Of a stretch of 64,000 nt of DNA, positions 24,685 to 36,262 are shown piece after piece; within the stretch, counting starts at the first letter, position 1, and each line of letters opens with the position of its first letter. Position numbers and translations under genes: made by a program. The notes beneath the pieces are model-generated. The model did not search any database and had not been told where the DNA came from. It was given only the letters and a program-made list of their open reading frames with translations. The stretch is taken from positions 6,820,001 through 6,884,000 of the forward strand of contig BTRK01000001.1 of the NCBI GenBank assembly GCA_036245805.1, written 5' to 3'. The stretch comes from Pristionchus mayeri. Its lineage: Eukaryota > Nematoda > Chromadorea > Rhabditida > Neodiplogasteridae.

Positions 24685-24805
24685 TCGAACTCGAATATGG
24701 TCAAAACTTGGTCTTCGACTAAAGTGGGCATGCTGAATCGATCCTTGTCAATTGTTTGTGCAAATTCGAAAATTTACATTTTTCATTAAATTTCAAAAAA
24801 ATATA

Positions 24806-26152
24806 CAGTCGCGCGCATAAGTGAGTGGTCAGAATTTGAATTTGTTGTATCTGTTTGCCCAGGAAAGACATCTTTCTGGCGCTATGGTGTTATGTACCAA
24901 ATTCATCGGAGATTATTATCATGGTTCTATGGTATGACGTCATCGCATAGTTATTGCGCAGTGATGACGCAATCGATCTGCACTTTTTCAAAACGGCATT
25001 ATTCTTACATGGATTTTTTCCTGTTCGCCATACTTTCTATGATTGGAGATATGGCCAAGGTCTACCCAGAACAAATTTTTGAAGGTTCTGCTCGGTCGCA
25101 CATTTGCTGCAGCCTTGCTGCAAAAACAGGGTCTGAAATTTGGAACTCAGCTTCTAGACGAGCTAGGAACTCGTTCAAAGCATCAAAATGATCTTCATCA
25201 TGATCCCAGACGATCCTGAGAATATGAAGACAAAATCTCATAATTTGCCCTCAGGGCATGAAAAAATCACTTTTTTGCATGACCATTTTTTGGGCATTCA
25301 TAACTTTGTGGAAAAGTTAGGTAAAAATCTGGTTTTTATCTGGTAATGTTCGAAATGTATTGAAGAACTGATATCCAACTTTTTAGAACGATTGGATATC
25401 TTTCCTGCCCGCGGCGATCTCTTATCGGAGGAATACTAGGGTCGGAAAACACCCTGTTTACTCACTCTCGTCGTATGCACTCTCTCGCCTACAGGGGTAA
25501 ACATGGTGTTTCCCGACCCTAGTATGCCTCCGATAAACGCACGCCGCGGGCAAGAAAGATATTCAATCGCTCTAAAAAGTTGGAAAACAGTTCTTCAATA
25601 CTTTTGGAACATTACTAGATAAAAACCAGATTTTTACAAAACTTTTCCGTAATGTTATGGATGTCCAAAAAATAGTCATTCAAAAAAAAGATTTTTTCAT
25701 GACCTGAGGGCAAATTATGAGATATCGTATTCATATTCTCAGGATCATGTGTACTCATGATGGCGATTATTTTAATGCTTTGAACGGGTCTCTAACTACT
25801 CTAGAAGCCGAGTTCCGAATTTCAGATCCTGTTTTTGCAGCTTCGCTGCAGCAAATGTGCGACCGAGCAGCACCTTCAAAAATTTATTCTGGGTAGGCCT
25901 CGGTCATATCTCCAATCATAGAAAGTATGGCGAACAGGAAAAAATCTATATAAGAATAATGCCGTTTTGAAAAAGTGCAGATTGATTGCGTCATCACTAG
26001 GCAATAACTATGCGATGACGTCATATCATAATACCATGATAATAATCTCCGATGAATTTGGTACATAATACCATAGTGCCAGAATGATGTCTTTCCTGGG
26101 CAAACAGATACAACAAATTCAAATTCTGCCCACTCACTTATGCGCGCGACTG
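24806..26152. mobile_element. Tc1-like foldback element (1347 bp)
   Basis: It starts cagtcgcgcgcataagtgag and ends with the complement, flanked by TA at 24804-24805 and 26153-26154. The whole element is an inverted repeat with arms of about 630 bp meeting near 25440-25510. CAGT termini and a TA target are Tc1/mariner features. No transposase is encoded, so mobilisation would need a source elsewhere. Confidence 0.9.
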
Positions 26153-26272
26153 TATTTCTCGAATACAAAAAATCTCTTCAAACCCCTCTTCAAATTTTTG
26201 ACATGTTCTTGTCCTTGATGAATAATACCTTAGAAAAAATCACGATTCTTATCTAGGGGACCTTCGTAGTGT

Positions 26273-26542
26273 AACACCTTAAAAAAACATTATAAAAAAG
26301 ACTTTAAAAAACAGATTTCCATTTAGAGGGAAACCTCTCATTCCGACCCATCCCCCTTCAATAGAGGCGACGAATGATTTTTTTGAATGTTCGCACGTCA
26401 TTGTGGACAGTGATGATTATATTATATGTGAAACTCATCAAATAGTGATAAATATGTTACGTTTCAGGCGGCTTGGGCAGGGGGAATGGTTCGGAATGAG
26501 AGGTGTCCCTCTAAATGGAAATCTGTGTTTTTTAAGGTGTTA
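26273..26542. mobile_element. Small foldback, MITE-like
   Basis: The block taacaccttaaaaaa with gaaacctctcattcc downstream recurs as its complement near 26490-26542. No duplication of the target could be assigned. Sequence from 26543 to 27130 holds the inverted fragment of the 472-bp unit and no gene. Confidence 0.6.
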
Positions 26543-27129
26543 TTTTATGTATTCGATAATTTTTTTTTTTTTGAAATTTCATGAACAATTTAAATTTTCG
26601 AAAAAAATAACGATCGATTCAGCACGCCCACTTTAGTATAACACCAATTTTTGATCAGATTCCAGTTCGATTCCAGTAAGTTACGCTCGAAATTCATTAA
26701 CTATGCTCATTTTTTTTTGCAAATGAATTCAAATGCAAGAATCGATAGAGCGACTCAAGAGCTATCAGATTCTGTGAAAATCCCAGACACTATTTTTTGA
26801 CTGTTCCTTTTTCTGATCAAAATCTGCGATTCTTAGGCGAACGCACTGATATGGAAAACGTAGAAGTTCTTTGAACTTGATCATCTTTCGATCTCGCTAG
26901 GTCTCGTTCCAAACCTCCAACCTACCCTAGCGGCCATTCCTGGTCAGACTTCAGGTGGATTTCAATAAGTAAACACTGTCTTCAGACTAAAATGGATACA
27001 AATACAACTCCCTTAGTCATTGCGCGATCATTCTATGCCATCAGGATGAATCTGTAGCACTAAATTCGCTAAAAGTACGATTTTTAACAAAGGGAAAATG
27101 AGGACGTATCGAATAAGACACTCGTGCAC

Positions 27130-27195
27130 TAATGTTGAGGAGTGCTTGCAGCTCCAAGTCCACTGGCAGCGCCACTTCAGGATACGTTACAGAGC
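27130..27195 (-). pseudogene. Isolated family exon
   Basis: It reads TYPEVALPVDLELQALLN on the - strand, the same exon as near 1060-1110, 14578-14625, 40600, 42510 and 50300 (consensus ELxLPVxYxLQ). The 500 bp to its right show no gene. Confidence 0.45.
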
Positions 27196-27776
27196 ATCGG
27201 GATGCAATTGACCATGCAAGCGCACGCAATTATGGAATGCATTTTCACCATTTTAAGGCATTCCATGGCATCCCTTTTCGCACTCTTCGCTCGCTGGTTT
27301 TTTTTAAAAAACCCGATGTTCTACCTACACAACCTAGCATGATTACACAACCTAGCATGAACAATGATCCCAATGATATGAGTCTTAAAACTATCGCCCA
27401 CATCACAAGAAACCCTATCCACATACCCTTTCCTCACCCCACAATGGAGTGCTGGCAGTGTTCTGACCCACGATGGGATGGAATAGAGAGATAGATAGAG
27501 CCACGCATCGTTGGCATGATCGCGTTCACCTCAAAAACCTCAAAAGAGAGAGATTATCGATTGATTTATAGAAGATATCCATTATAGTCAACTGTCCAAA
27601 TAAAAATATGCAATATTTTCTTGATTATAACTAAGAACGATTAGAACGATTGATCAAAAGCTAGCAGCGCTCATGCAAGATAAGTAATTCATGCTGCTCA
27701 GCTCGAAAACGAACTATTTTGTTTATATCTGCTCAATCGTCATTAAGAATTACCGACGCGTAGCACTCAAAGATTA

Positions 27777-29084
27777 CAGTCCGGTCAGATCCCTACATGA
27801 AAACGGGACACCCCGGGTGTCCCCGGGTGTCCCCCCGTGTCCCCCCGCCATTTTTCGGCTCGGGCAGAGAAAGAACTAATTCGAATTTTCGGTTTTCAGA
27901 CGCAGGGGGTCCTTCCCGATCGATTGGCATACAATTCATAAATTCATAAATTTGCTATTTATCGTAATTTAATTTTGAAACTAAAGACAATTAATTTGAC
28001 ACACCCGGAACTACAGTAGTTAATTTGATATTCACCGGTCCGGCTCTGAGACTCGATTTCTGCGAGCTTGCAGTTTGCTGCCACGTTTTCGTTCGTTTTT
28101 GCTTTCAAATTAGCTAATTTTGTATTTCAAACCCTTCGCCTGATTGAATACGTTGATTCTAGAGCGGTTACAGCCTCTCGTCCATTATCGGTAGCCCTGT
28201 TTTGGAAATGCTTGATTTTCTGCTCATTTTCTATGGATTCTAGTCACTTTTCCTTCGATTTTAGAGCTTCTTTTGTTATAAATTTAGGCTTATTATTGTT
28301 TCTGCAGGTCGCCCTTACTGCGACACGCCCCTGGAGTCTGGGGCGTCATGAGCGACTCTTCTCTGCTAGTCAGGTCCGACTTTTTTCCATTTTCTTTTCT
28401 ATTTTCTATGCGGTGTCGGCTTGTGGTTTCCTTTTTTAAGGACCTCTGCTTGCATCACAAGGGAAGGAACAAGAATTTATATACAACGATGCATCAACGG
28501 AAACTTCTTAACGGTCAGGTATTTTTGTATTTACAAAGTGATGGGGTAAACTTCTGATTTAGGCTAGTTTCAAAGAACTTCTATTATTGTAAATTTGTAT
28601 AATTTAACGGGGAATAACTTCAGAAATGGAGTTAACGTGTTATTCATCGTTAACCATTGAATTGTTAGAAGAGTCTTCGTTTTGAGGGAAAGTGTATGTT
28701 GAAGATTGAACTCTTCTTGTCAGATTATTGTAGTTGTACCTTAGCATCCTCTTTTGTAATAACCTTTTGAGTCAGCATAACGAACCTGGACACGAATCTA
28801 TTCCAGTCGGTAGTGCACTGTCTCGGGTTAGTAGGATGGCGAAGTTTACGGTATTGCTAAAAATGTAAACTAAAAATGTAAGACAAATCTGCCGACTTCT
28901 TGAGCGAATCGAGTCCTCATGCGATCCCTTTCCTGCACCTTCTTTCCAGTCTCACTCGGAAGGCAAACGGTATCAAGTAGGACACGAATGAAGGAGGAAT
29001 CAGAGGGATTGGACTCAGCCAATTGATTGACTTCCTCTGCTGCCATGAACTCAGGTCCGTTGTCTATAGTTTTGATAGCTTTTA
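27777..29084. repeat. Left terminal inverted repeat (1308 bp)
   Basis: It matches 31824-33121 in reverse complement almost throughout. A GC-rich stretch near 27815-27850 has an extra short tandem unit of gtgtcccc relative to the right arm. The inner part, 28870-29063, is the last coding exon of the - strand gene. Confidence 0.95.
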
Positions 29085-30036
29085 CAATTCATATGAATCT
29101 GGATTCTAAAACGATTACTTACATGAAGACGGTGTCTTCACTGCCATATTATCATAGATAGTCTTCATCAATTGATCCTGGTCCTCCTGTTTCTTGATCA
29201 CTTTATTGAGCAAATCCCGTAGCTAAATTTATATCCTGAACTTATTCATTGGTTTATAAACCTCAATATGCGAAGCGGAAGGAATTGCAGTTGGCTGCAC
29301 GATCGGAGAGACCACAGAGAGAGGAGAGGAGAAGTGAGGGAGGAATCCCTTTCTACAATCGATTGTGTTGTACTATGGTGCGGATAAAACGCTATTTTTA
29401 TTAATTATCTTAACTGTTTCCGATTCACCTCTGTTGTGTTATTGGAGTAGGAAGGGCTGGTGCCGATAATTTCATAGGGGGCACACTATTCCTCCTATTG
29501 GATGCGATAGTCTTTTTATCTAGAATTCCCTCTGTAAGCGGATATTTATGAGTAGAAATGTAAAATACTGGGACGAGTAGGAATGCGAGCGGTGGCCTTG
29601 CTCGAAGATTGTTCGTCCAATGGCTCTTCCTTCACTCTCAGCTCGAATGGTGCTCCTATGAACAAGCAACACCGTTGGTATGTTCCTGTGGACTTTACTT
29701 TTCTCTCTCATCCCCCTTCCCATCTTCATGTATTCCTCGATCTGCTCCATCTCCATGTCAATGCCACCCTCATCCTCCTCTTCGTCTTCATTTCCAGCAA
29801 CTAAATTCCGGAAGATTAATCGAGGTTGGATCAAACTAACGATTGGTGATTCTCTTCATGGCTGCTCTACATTGCCCTTTTGTTCCCATGTGGTAGATGA
29901 CTCTCTCCACTTCCACTCCCCCATCCATTCTGTATGTGACGATCTCTTCCATCTTCTTCTTTCCCTTTGTGACCATTCTCGATGGAAAGATGTCGAATCT
30001 CTCGACAGTGAGACATTTACCCAACACGAATGCCAT
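28870..30036 (-). CDS. Six-exon gene in the transposon, 261 residues, unknown function
   Basis: Exons in transcription order: 30036-29841, 29800-29699, 29531-29429, 29352-29262, 29222-29123, 29063-28870. Intron phases agree at every junction and the stop is at 28872-28870. The ATG directly follows an acceptor (ttcatcag), as in trans-spliced nematode messages. The protein has a basic N-terminal region with VTKGKKKMEEIVTYRMDGG, a highly acidic patch (NEDEEEDEGG), a Pro/Ser-rich middle (PAIPSASHIE-like), and a charged helical C-terminus with DNGPEFMAAEE-type sequence ending in GRFVLHF. Donors are canonical except gtttat and gttagt. I recognise no domain. An accessory role in transposition or a captured host gene are both open. 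Confidence 0.72.
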
Positions 30037-30290
30037 CTGATGAATAAAGGAATACATCAACGGGAATAAGAGCAACAGATTCACAACAACCATGATCGAA
30101 TTGTGCAAAATACATTTGAACAAAATAAAAAACTGCACCGTGTGTGGTCTGAATTGTGAAATATCTGCGGAATAAGTGCGTAGCATCCCATGCTTTTGTT
30201 CTATTTATATTTTCATTGATTTTCTTCGCAGCCATCGCACCGTGACGGTAATCCGTTTTCCCTATTTTCACTTGCTTTATTCACTTTCAG
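30037..30290. promoter_or_regulatory. Divergent intergenic region of the transposon
   Basis: The 254 bp between the two start codons must carry control sequences for both genes if they are transcribed from inside the element. Both genes have an acceptor next to the ATG, one at each edge of this region. No clear core promoter can be pointed to. Confidence 0.4.
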
Positions 30291-31674
30291 ATGACTCGAC
30301 TCTCTGAGCATGCTCAGGTAGAGCTTCGACTGCAGAAAAATCTAGGCCAATCCGCACATCAAGCCTTTATCCATTTGAGAAATGTGAAGAAAATTAATGT
30401 GTCTTATCCATCCGTGCTAAGATACTACAAGGAGCTCGAGAAGACAATTGCGAAGAAAAAGTATAGGTACACAATTTAGTTCCTACACGATCACTATTAC
30501 CTAAAACTTTTGCTAAACAGTTCCTACGTTCTCGGAGACACAACACAAGATGTTGGAGTAATGGTCAAAACATTGTACATGGAGGACAAGAGGCGCTCCG
30601 AACAAATGGTGGAAATATTTTACAATTCGCAAAGATTAAGCCACTATTTTCTCGAAAGAAGTATCTTGAACAAGTGAAAAAAGAGTAAATTATTCAAGAT
30701 ATCGGACTATTTCAACAGAAAATAGTGGCTCGCAACACAAATAAATGACTCAAATAGATTGTCTCCCTTCTATCTTCTCGATTCGGCGTCGCCGTGAAGA
30801 GAGGAATCGTCCGAGAACTGAAAAAAATGATGCATCTTAAAACTGTTCCTATCATGTGCGTTTTATAAATATTCTACGCAATTTAAGTGAGCTATTTCAG
30901 CAAGGTTCCGTTTATCAATCCAACCCAAAGGATGAAGAGATTTAATTTCGTTTTTGATCTGGTGCATAATGAAGAAACGTTTCAACATTGGGTAATAAAT
31001 AATTAGCAATGGTTGAGAATTGACTCGGTGACTTCAGGTTTGGTCGGATGAGTCTATCGTTCAGCTAGGCGGTAACGCAGGATGGGTCACTGTTGAAAGT
31101 GACTACGATAAGGACCGATTTCAGATGACCAAAAAATTCCCAGTTAAAGTATTTTAGTTCTCATGACAAAAGCAAGGTTGTCGTTCAGGTCCAAGTTTGG
31201 GCCGCAATTACGTTCGATGGTCATGGACCGCTTTGTTTCCTAAATCAAGGAAAGACTCTCGGAGCAGAGGCGTATCAAGGAATTCTCGAGGAATACCTTC
31301 TTCCCTTCCTCGATGGATGGATCGGTCGTGGTGCAGCCATCTTCCAGCAGGATGGCGCTTCGGCGCACACCGCCCGATCGACCATGAAGAAAATGGATGA
31401 GTGGGGAGTCACCGTGTCCCCGTGGCCTCCTTCCTCCCCCGACATAAACCCAATCGAGTTTGTATGGAGGGACATGAAGGAGTGGATTCGAATCAACCGC
31501 AAGCCAACTACTCTAGAGGAGCTAAAGGAAGCCATCCTTCACTACTGGGAGTTCCAACTGACTAAGGAGAAATGCATCAAATATATTAATCACGTAAAAG
31601 AGAATGTTCAGTTAGTTTATGGGTGCGGTGGAGGCCCCATTGTAGATAAATCGAAAGATCATAACCTCCAGTAG
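30291..31674 (+). pseudogene. Tc1-like DD34E transposase, probably inactivated
   Basis: Exon 1, 30291-30466, follows an acceptor (ctttcag) and encodes a helix-turn-helix start, MTRLSEHAQVEL. Later exons join in phase: 30719-30855, 30901-30991, 31038-31148, 31189-31674. They give VWSDES (first Asp), QQDGASAH (second Asp) and PDINPIEFVW (Glu), with exactly 34 residues between the last two. Introns are 40-46 nt. The part between exon 1 and 30719 is unclear. TGA at 30746 and TAG at 30755 are in frame unless a 33-nt intron (30725-30757) removes them; both could be C-to-T changes. The enzyme would bind the TIRs and cut at TA. Confidence 0.85.
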
Positions 31675-31694
31675 CTATTAATTTGTTGTTGATA

Positions 31695-31828
31695 CTAGCC
31701 TAATTCAGAAGTTTACCCCATCACTTTGTAAATACAAAAATACCTGACCGTTAAGAAGTTTCCGTTGATGCATCGTTGTATATAAATTCTTGTTCCTTCC
31801 CTTGTGATGCAAGCAGAGGTCCTTAAAA
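31695..31828. repeat. 134-bp block duplicated inside the right TIR
   Basis: The sequence from actagcctaa to gtccttaaaa directly follows the transposase and recurs at 32340-32474 in the same orientation. It marks the old inner edge of a shorter TIR: the segment between the two copies is the block that extended the right repeat. Confidence 0.9.
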
Positions 31829-33121
31829 GCTATCAAAACTATAGACAACGGACCTGAGTTCATGGCAGCAGAGGAAGTCAATCAATTGGCTGAGTCCAAT
31901 CCCTCTGATTCCTCCTTCATTCGTGTCCTACTTGATACCGTTTGCCTTCCGAGTGAGACTGGAAAGAAGGTGCAGGAAAGGGATCGCATGAGGACTCGAT
32001 TCGCTCAAGAAGTCGGCAGATTTGTCTTACATTTTTAGTTTACATTTTTAGCAATACCGTAAACTTCGCCATCCTACTAACCCGAGACAGTGCACTACCG
32101 ACTGGAATAGATTCGTGTCCAGGTTCGTTATGGTGACTCAAAAGGTTATTACAAAAGAGGATGCTAAGGTACAACTACAATAATCTGACAAGAAGAGTTC
32201 AATCTTCAACATACACTTTCCCTCAAAACGAAGACTCTTCTAACAATTCAATGGTTAACGATGAATAACACGTTAACTCCATTTCTGAAGTTATTCCCCG
32301 TTAAATTATACAAATTTACAATAATAGAAGTTCTTTGAAACTAGCCTAAATCAGAAGTTTACCCCATCACTTTGTAAATACAAAAATACCTGACCGTTAA
32401 GAAGTTTCCGTTGATGCATCGTTGTATATAAATTCTTGTTCCTTCCCTTGTGATGCAAGCAGAGGTCCTTAAAAAAGGAAACCACAAGCCGACACCGCAT
32501 AGAAAATAGAAAAGAAAATGGAAAAAAGTCGGACCTGACTAGCAGAGAAGAGTCGCTCATGACGCCCCAGACTCCAGGGGCGTGTCGCAGTAAGGGCGAC
32601 CTGCAGAAACAATAATAAGCCTAAATTTATAACAAAAGAAGCTCTAAAATCGAAGGAAAAGTGACTAGAATCCATAGAAAATGAGCAGAAAATCAAGCAT
32701 TTCCAAAACAGGGCTACCGATAATGGACGAGAGGCTGTAACCGCTCTAGAATCAACGTATTCAATCAGGCGAAGGGTTTGAAATACAAAATTAGCTAATT
32801 TGAAAGCAAAAACGAACGAAAACGTGGCAGCAAACTGCAAGCTCGCAGAAATCGAGTCTCAGAGCCGGACCGGTGAATATCAAATTAACTACTGTAGTTC
32901 CGGGTGTGTCAAATTAATTATCTTTAGTTTCAAAATTAAATTACGATAAATAGCAAATTTATGAATTTATGAATTGTATGCCAATCGATCGGGAAGGACC
33001 CCCTGCGTCTGAAAACCGAAAATTCGAATTAGTTCTTTCTCTGCCCGAGCCGAAAAATGGCGGGGGGACACGGGGGGACACCCGGGGTGTCCCGTTTTCA
33101 TGTAGGGATCTGACCGGACTG
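31824..33121. repeat. Right terminal inverted repeat (1298 bp)
   Basis: Partner of 27777-29084. Positions 31845-32038 are a second, orphan copy of the last exon of the - strand gene, still open to its stop, but with no upstream exons on this side. Confidence 0.95.
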
Positions 33122-33123
33122 TA

Positions 33124-34500
33124 TAAGATATAGCTGTCGCACAACATCAACTGGAACGACTTTAACAATCTGCATTTGTTTCGCGAACTTTCATATCATA
33201 GATATGGGGTAAAAACGGAACCGGGCGATTTCATATAGAACATGGACAGGAACTGTAATTTTAATATTGTTAGCTGATAATATAATTAACAGACGACGCT
33301 TCTGGCTCGCGAATGTCTGGCTACGAGAAGTTTTGGCACTTCGTCGACTTGTGTTTCAACTATTCCTGTTCATGGCAATATTGATAGACCAACAACTATT
33401 GTAATGAAGATTGTAGAAATACGATTCGAAGTTGAGCGAAACTAGCGGCTGACTCAAAAATTTGCGTAGCTGCCTAATTTTGTGCACGCAGTTCGTGGTA
33501 TTATCGCAATCAATTAAATAACCTGCTCAAATTCACCCGGTGAAGCAGGAAACCACCAGCAAAAAACCAATTAGGAACCATTTAAAAAAACAAATTTCGC
33601 TCTCATAACAAAGTGCATGTATTGGGAACTGGGAACCTACAATTCCTTGTTTTATACCTTTGGTACACGTTTCTGCAGCAAAGTTGGTCAGCAATTGAGA
33701 ACCATAATCTGCACAACTATCGAACACTACAATTATCAACTAGGTGAAGAGGGTATGCCCCCTTAGCAATTCCCTTATTCTGTAAATGCGATTTATTATA
33801 ATATTTACCCCAACTTACCGTATTTTCATCAAAGCCGTATTAATATCCGTCAAATATAATTGTGTGATTACCGTATGCTTAGTGTATTCCCCGCCCTCTT
33901 CCGTCTACACACTATCTCGCTGAGTATCCCCGAGTCTCTCGTCAAGCTTTCTCTATTTTCGAATCAGTTGTTGTTGCAAACTACTCGCCAATGACGAGTA
34001 GTTGTTGTTGTTATCGGGCGTAGAGGATGGTCGTCGTTAGAAGATTGTTTGCGGAATGGATTTCTCTCTCTCAATAAAGGAATTTATATTTCATCGTCGT
34101 TTCACAAGGCAAGTGAGTTGGAGTTTATCACAGAGTTTGGTGCTTCTAGTTGATTCTCTTTCTCTCTTTCGTTTTCATCTTTATTGCTTGTCCTGTGGCT
34201 ATGCCAGCCAGGCTCTTGGTGTGGTCTGGCTGGAAGTCGTGCCCTCTGAGTGTGGGGTGCGCGCAGGAACTTCTGAGTGTGAGTTCCTGTTAGCTGAGCG
34301 AGCCGTGAGGTTAGCCCGGTTGTGAGTGTAATTTGCTTGGGTCCCGCCGAAGGCTATGCCCGAGGAAGCATTTTGCATTTACTTCCGGTGGACCTGCGGG
34401 CGTTTAGTTTGTGAGGTGCGGCGTTTGTCTGCCTGAGTAAACCGGAGTATCGTTGGAGTGCAAACGGGTCGAGGTATCAGATGTTCTCCGTAACTTTAAC
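33124..34500. other. No gene supported; GC-richer segment
   Basis: From about 33870 to 34490 the composition rises in GC, with (gtt)n tracts near 33967-34012 and an aataaa at 34073. It could be a solo LTR or a first-exon region, but neither ends nor splice sites support a call. The 89-residue frame at 34056-34325 is not convincing. Confidence 0.35.
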
Positions 34501-34642
34501 ATAGGGTTATCTTATTGAAAAATATTTGACGAATGTTCGGGTAAATTCTAGCGCACTAAATAAAGAAACGCTCATCAGATGTATTGATTCCCTGAAGCAT
34601 ATGTGAAAAGGTGGCAACCATTTTCCAATAAGAAAACCCTAT
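34501..34642. mobile_element. Short MITE (142 bp)
   Basis: Termini atagggttatcttattg and ccaataagaaaaccctat are flanked by ctttaac and cttcaac, an imperfect 7-bp direct repeat. The tattggaaaa-type word near the ends is shared with the 54447-54757 element. Confidence 0.65.
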
Positions 34643-35269
34643 CTTCAACATAAAAATTGCAAATTTCGTGAAATGGTGCTCATAAAAGTGTAACTATCAA
34701 CAGGTCCACATACGTGTTTGCAAAATATCTCTATCCTGTACATTCTTGTACAACGAGGGATAAAACGTTTGTAATCATTATTTTCACAAGAATTCATCGC
34801 AAATCAGCGTTATTTGATATCCTCCCTACTTATCTGCCCGAGTAACAGGAAATCCACAGGCGTCGTTGAAGATGCTGAAAATAGTTGTCAAATATTTGTT
34901 TTTTTTTAGTTTCGGCATTCAGTACTCTGATGTATAACATATTCTCGAAATAAAAAAATCATGAATACAACTCAGCGCATGCCGGAATCGTTGATTTGGA
35001 GCCTTGTTGAGAAAATCTCGAAGCGAGCTGCAAATTTTGCATGGATAGTGAGACTATACGTGCTGGATTTCATTCTTTCGCGCACCAACAAATTGTCAAA
35101 TAATCAATTGTCAAATAAACCCACTATGATTGATTTCTAATACAAAAATTCTTTGAAACGCAGACTTGCGACATTACGAAAAGATAGAAATTAGTTCACA
35201 TTTCCATATGCTCATTTAAAAACAATGATATTCTCATGGAAAAATCGAACTGCACCACAATTATCTCCT

Positions 35270-35400
35270 CTGTCAGCGGCAAACTCTAATGCGAGTATGA
35301 AAAGATCTGCGAATGGGCACAATTCTCCTGAAGGAATTAGATTTGGGATCTTGTCGATTTGCGTTTCATACATCCCTTTATATTTACGTTAGTACAAAAT
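35270..35400 (-). pseudogene. Decayed family exon fragment
   Basis: The block gggatcttgtcgatttgcg followed by tttca matches the blocks near 7085, 43180, 47530 and 49660. No frame remains. 34643-35269 shows nothing else. Confidence 0.35.
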
Positions 35401-35413
35401 TCGATCTTCATAT

Positions 35414-36094
35414 CTAGGGACCACCAAGCATTCCACTAATTGCACGCAGCTGGCTCAAAAATGATTCCATTGTATTCTACTAAGGTGTAGAAATAATTTT
35501 TGTTCGGGAGTAACCTACAAAAAGTTTATATTTTCTGAGATAAATGTGAATTGATAAAATCATGTTTTCTCAAAATGGGAGACGCGGACCTAAGAAGAGC
35601 TCTAGCGCGCGTGTTGATGGAGAGCCGCGCATTTTCTAAGTTTACATCGATAATGGGTTGGTACCACCATTACATATCCAAAAATTGGACCTTTTTTCCA
35701 GTGCCCGCAATTGTTATACACTAACAAAGCGCGCACAATGTTTGGATCTTTAAGATCATGTCAAAAACGCGGGCGCTGGAAAAAAGCTCCAATTCTTTGA
35801 TATGCTAAGGTCAAAGTGACCCACAATCGATGGAAACTTAGAAAATTCGCGGCTCGTCACGGCTGCAATCAAGGGAGCGATTTATGTCCAAAATATTTTA
35901 GCGTTCCGCGAATAATAACGTTCCGCGAGCTATAGTAGACGCGGGCACTGGATGATCGTTCCAATTTTCTCAGAAAAGTTTGCACTGGTGGTTCACTAAC
36001 CTTTGGTTAAATTAGATTGGACGGCTGTTAAGAATCACTTTCTCTACATTTATTTTAAGGAAATTGCATTTTTCATTGTGATGGTGGTCCCCTA
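35414..36094. mobile_element. Foldback element (about 680 bp)
   Basis: The ends tagggaccacca and tggtggtccccta are complementary, and inner blocks (around 35619-35700 and 35765-35862) are inverted copies of each other with ttctaagttt/aaacttagaa at the border. No transposase. Confidence 0.7.
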
Positions 36095-36262
36095 CTTCAT
36101 ATCTTTGGCAAGTGAAAAAATATAAAACTAACATATCCCTGTATCAACACCCTAGTTCCGATATTCCCATTACACATGCCCGTGGTGCAGTCCTGGAAGA
36201 TCCCCGATCACGATTGGTTGTTTTTATCGATTGCTGAGCCCCAGACTTGAGAGAAGGAGGTA

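Larger units (their letters stand above)
27777..33121 (+). mobile_element. Two-gene Tc1-like transposon with 1.3-kb TIRs
   Basis: The termini are cagtccggtcagatccctac and its complement, with TA duplicated at 27775-27776 and 33122-33123. The terminal inverted repeats run 27777-29084 and 31824-33121, much longer than usual for Tc1/mariner elements. Between them lie a DD34E transposase on the + strand (30291-31674) and a second gene on the - strand (28870-30036) that starts 254 bp away and is divergently oriented. CAGT ends, TA target and DD34E assign it to the Tc1 group; the second gene has no role I can name. Confidence 0.92.

Noticed and set aside
28068..28439. 123-residue hydrophobic frame repeated at 32469-32840
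   Set aside because: Both copies lie in the outer terminal inverted repeat of the 27777 element, have no splice or start context, and are identical because the repeat is; treated as non-coding.
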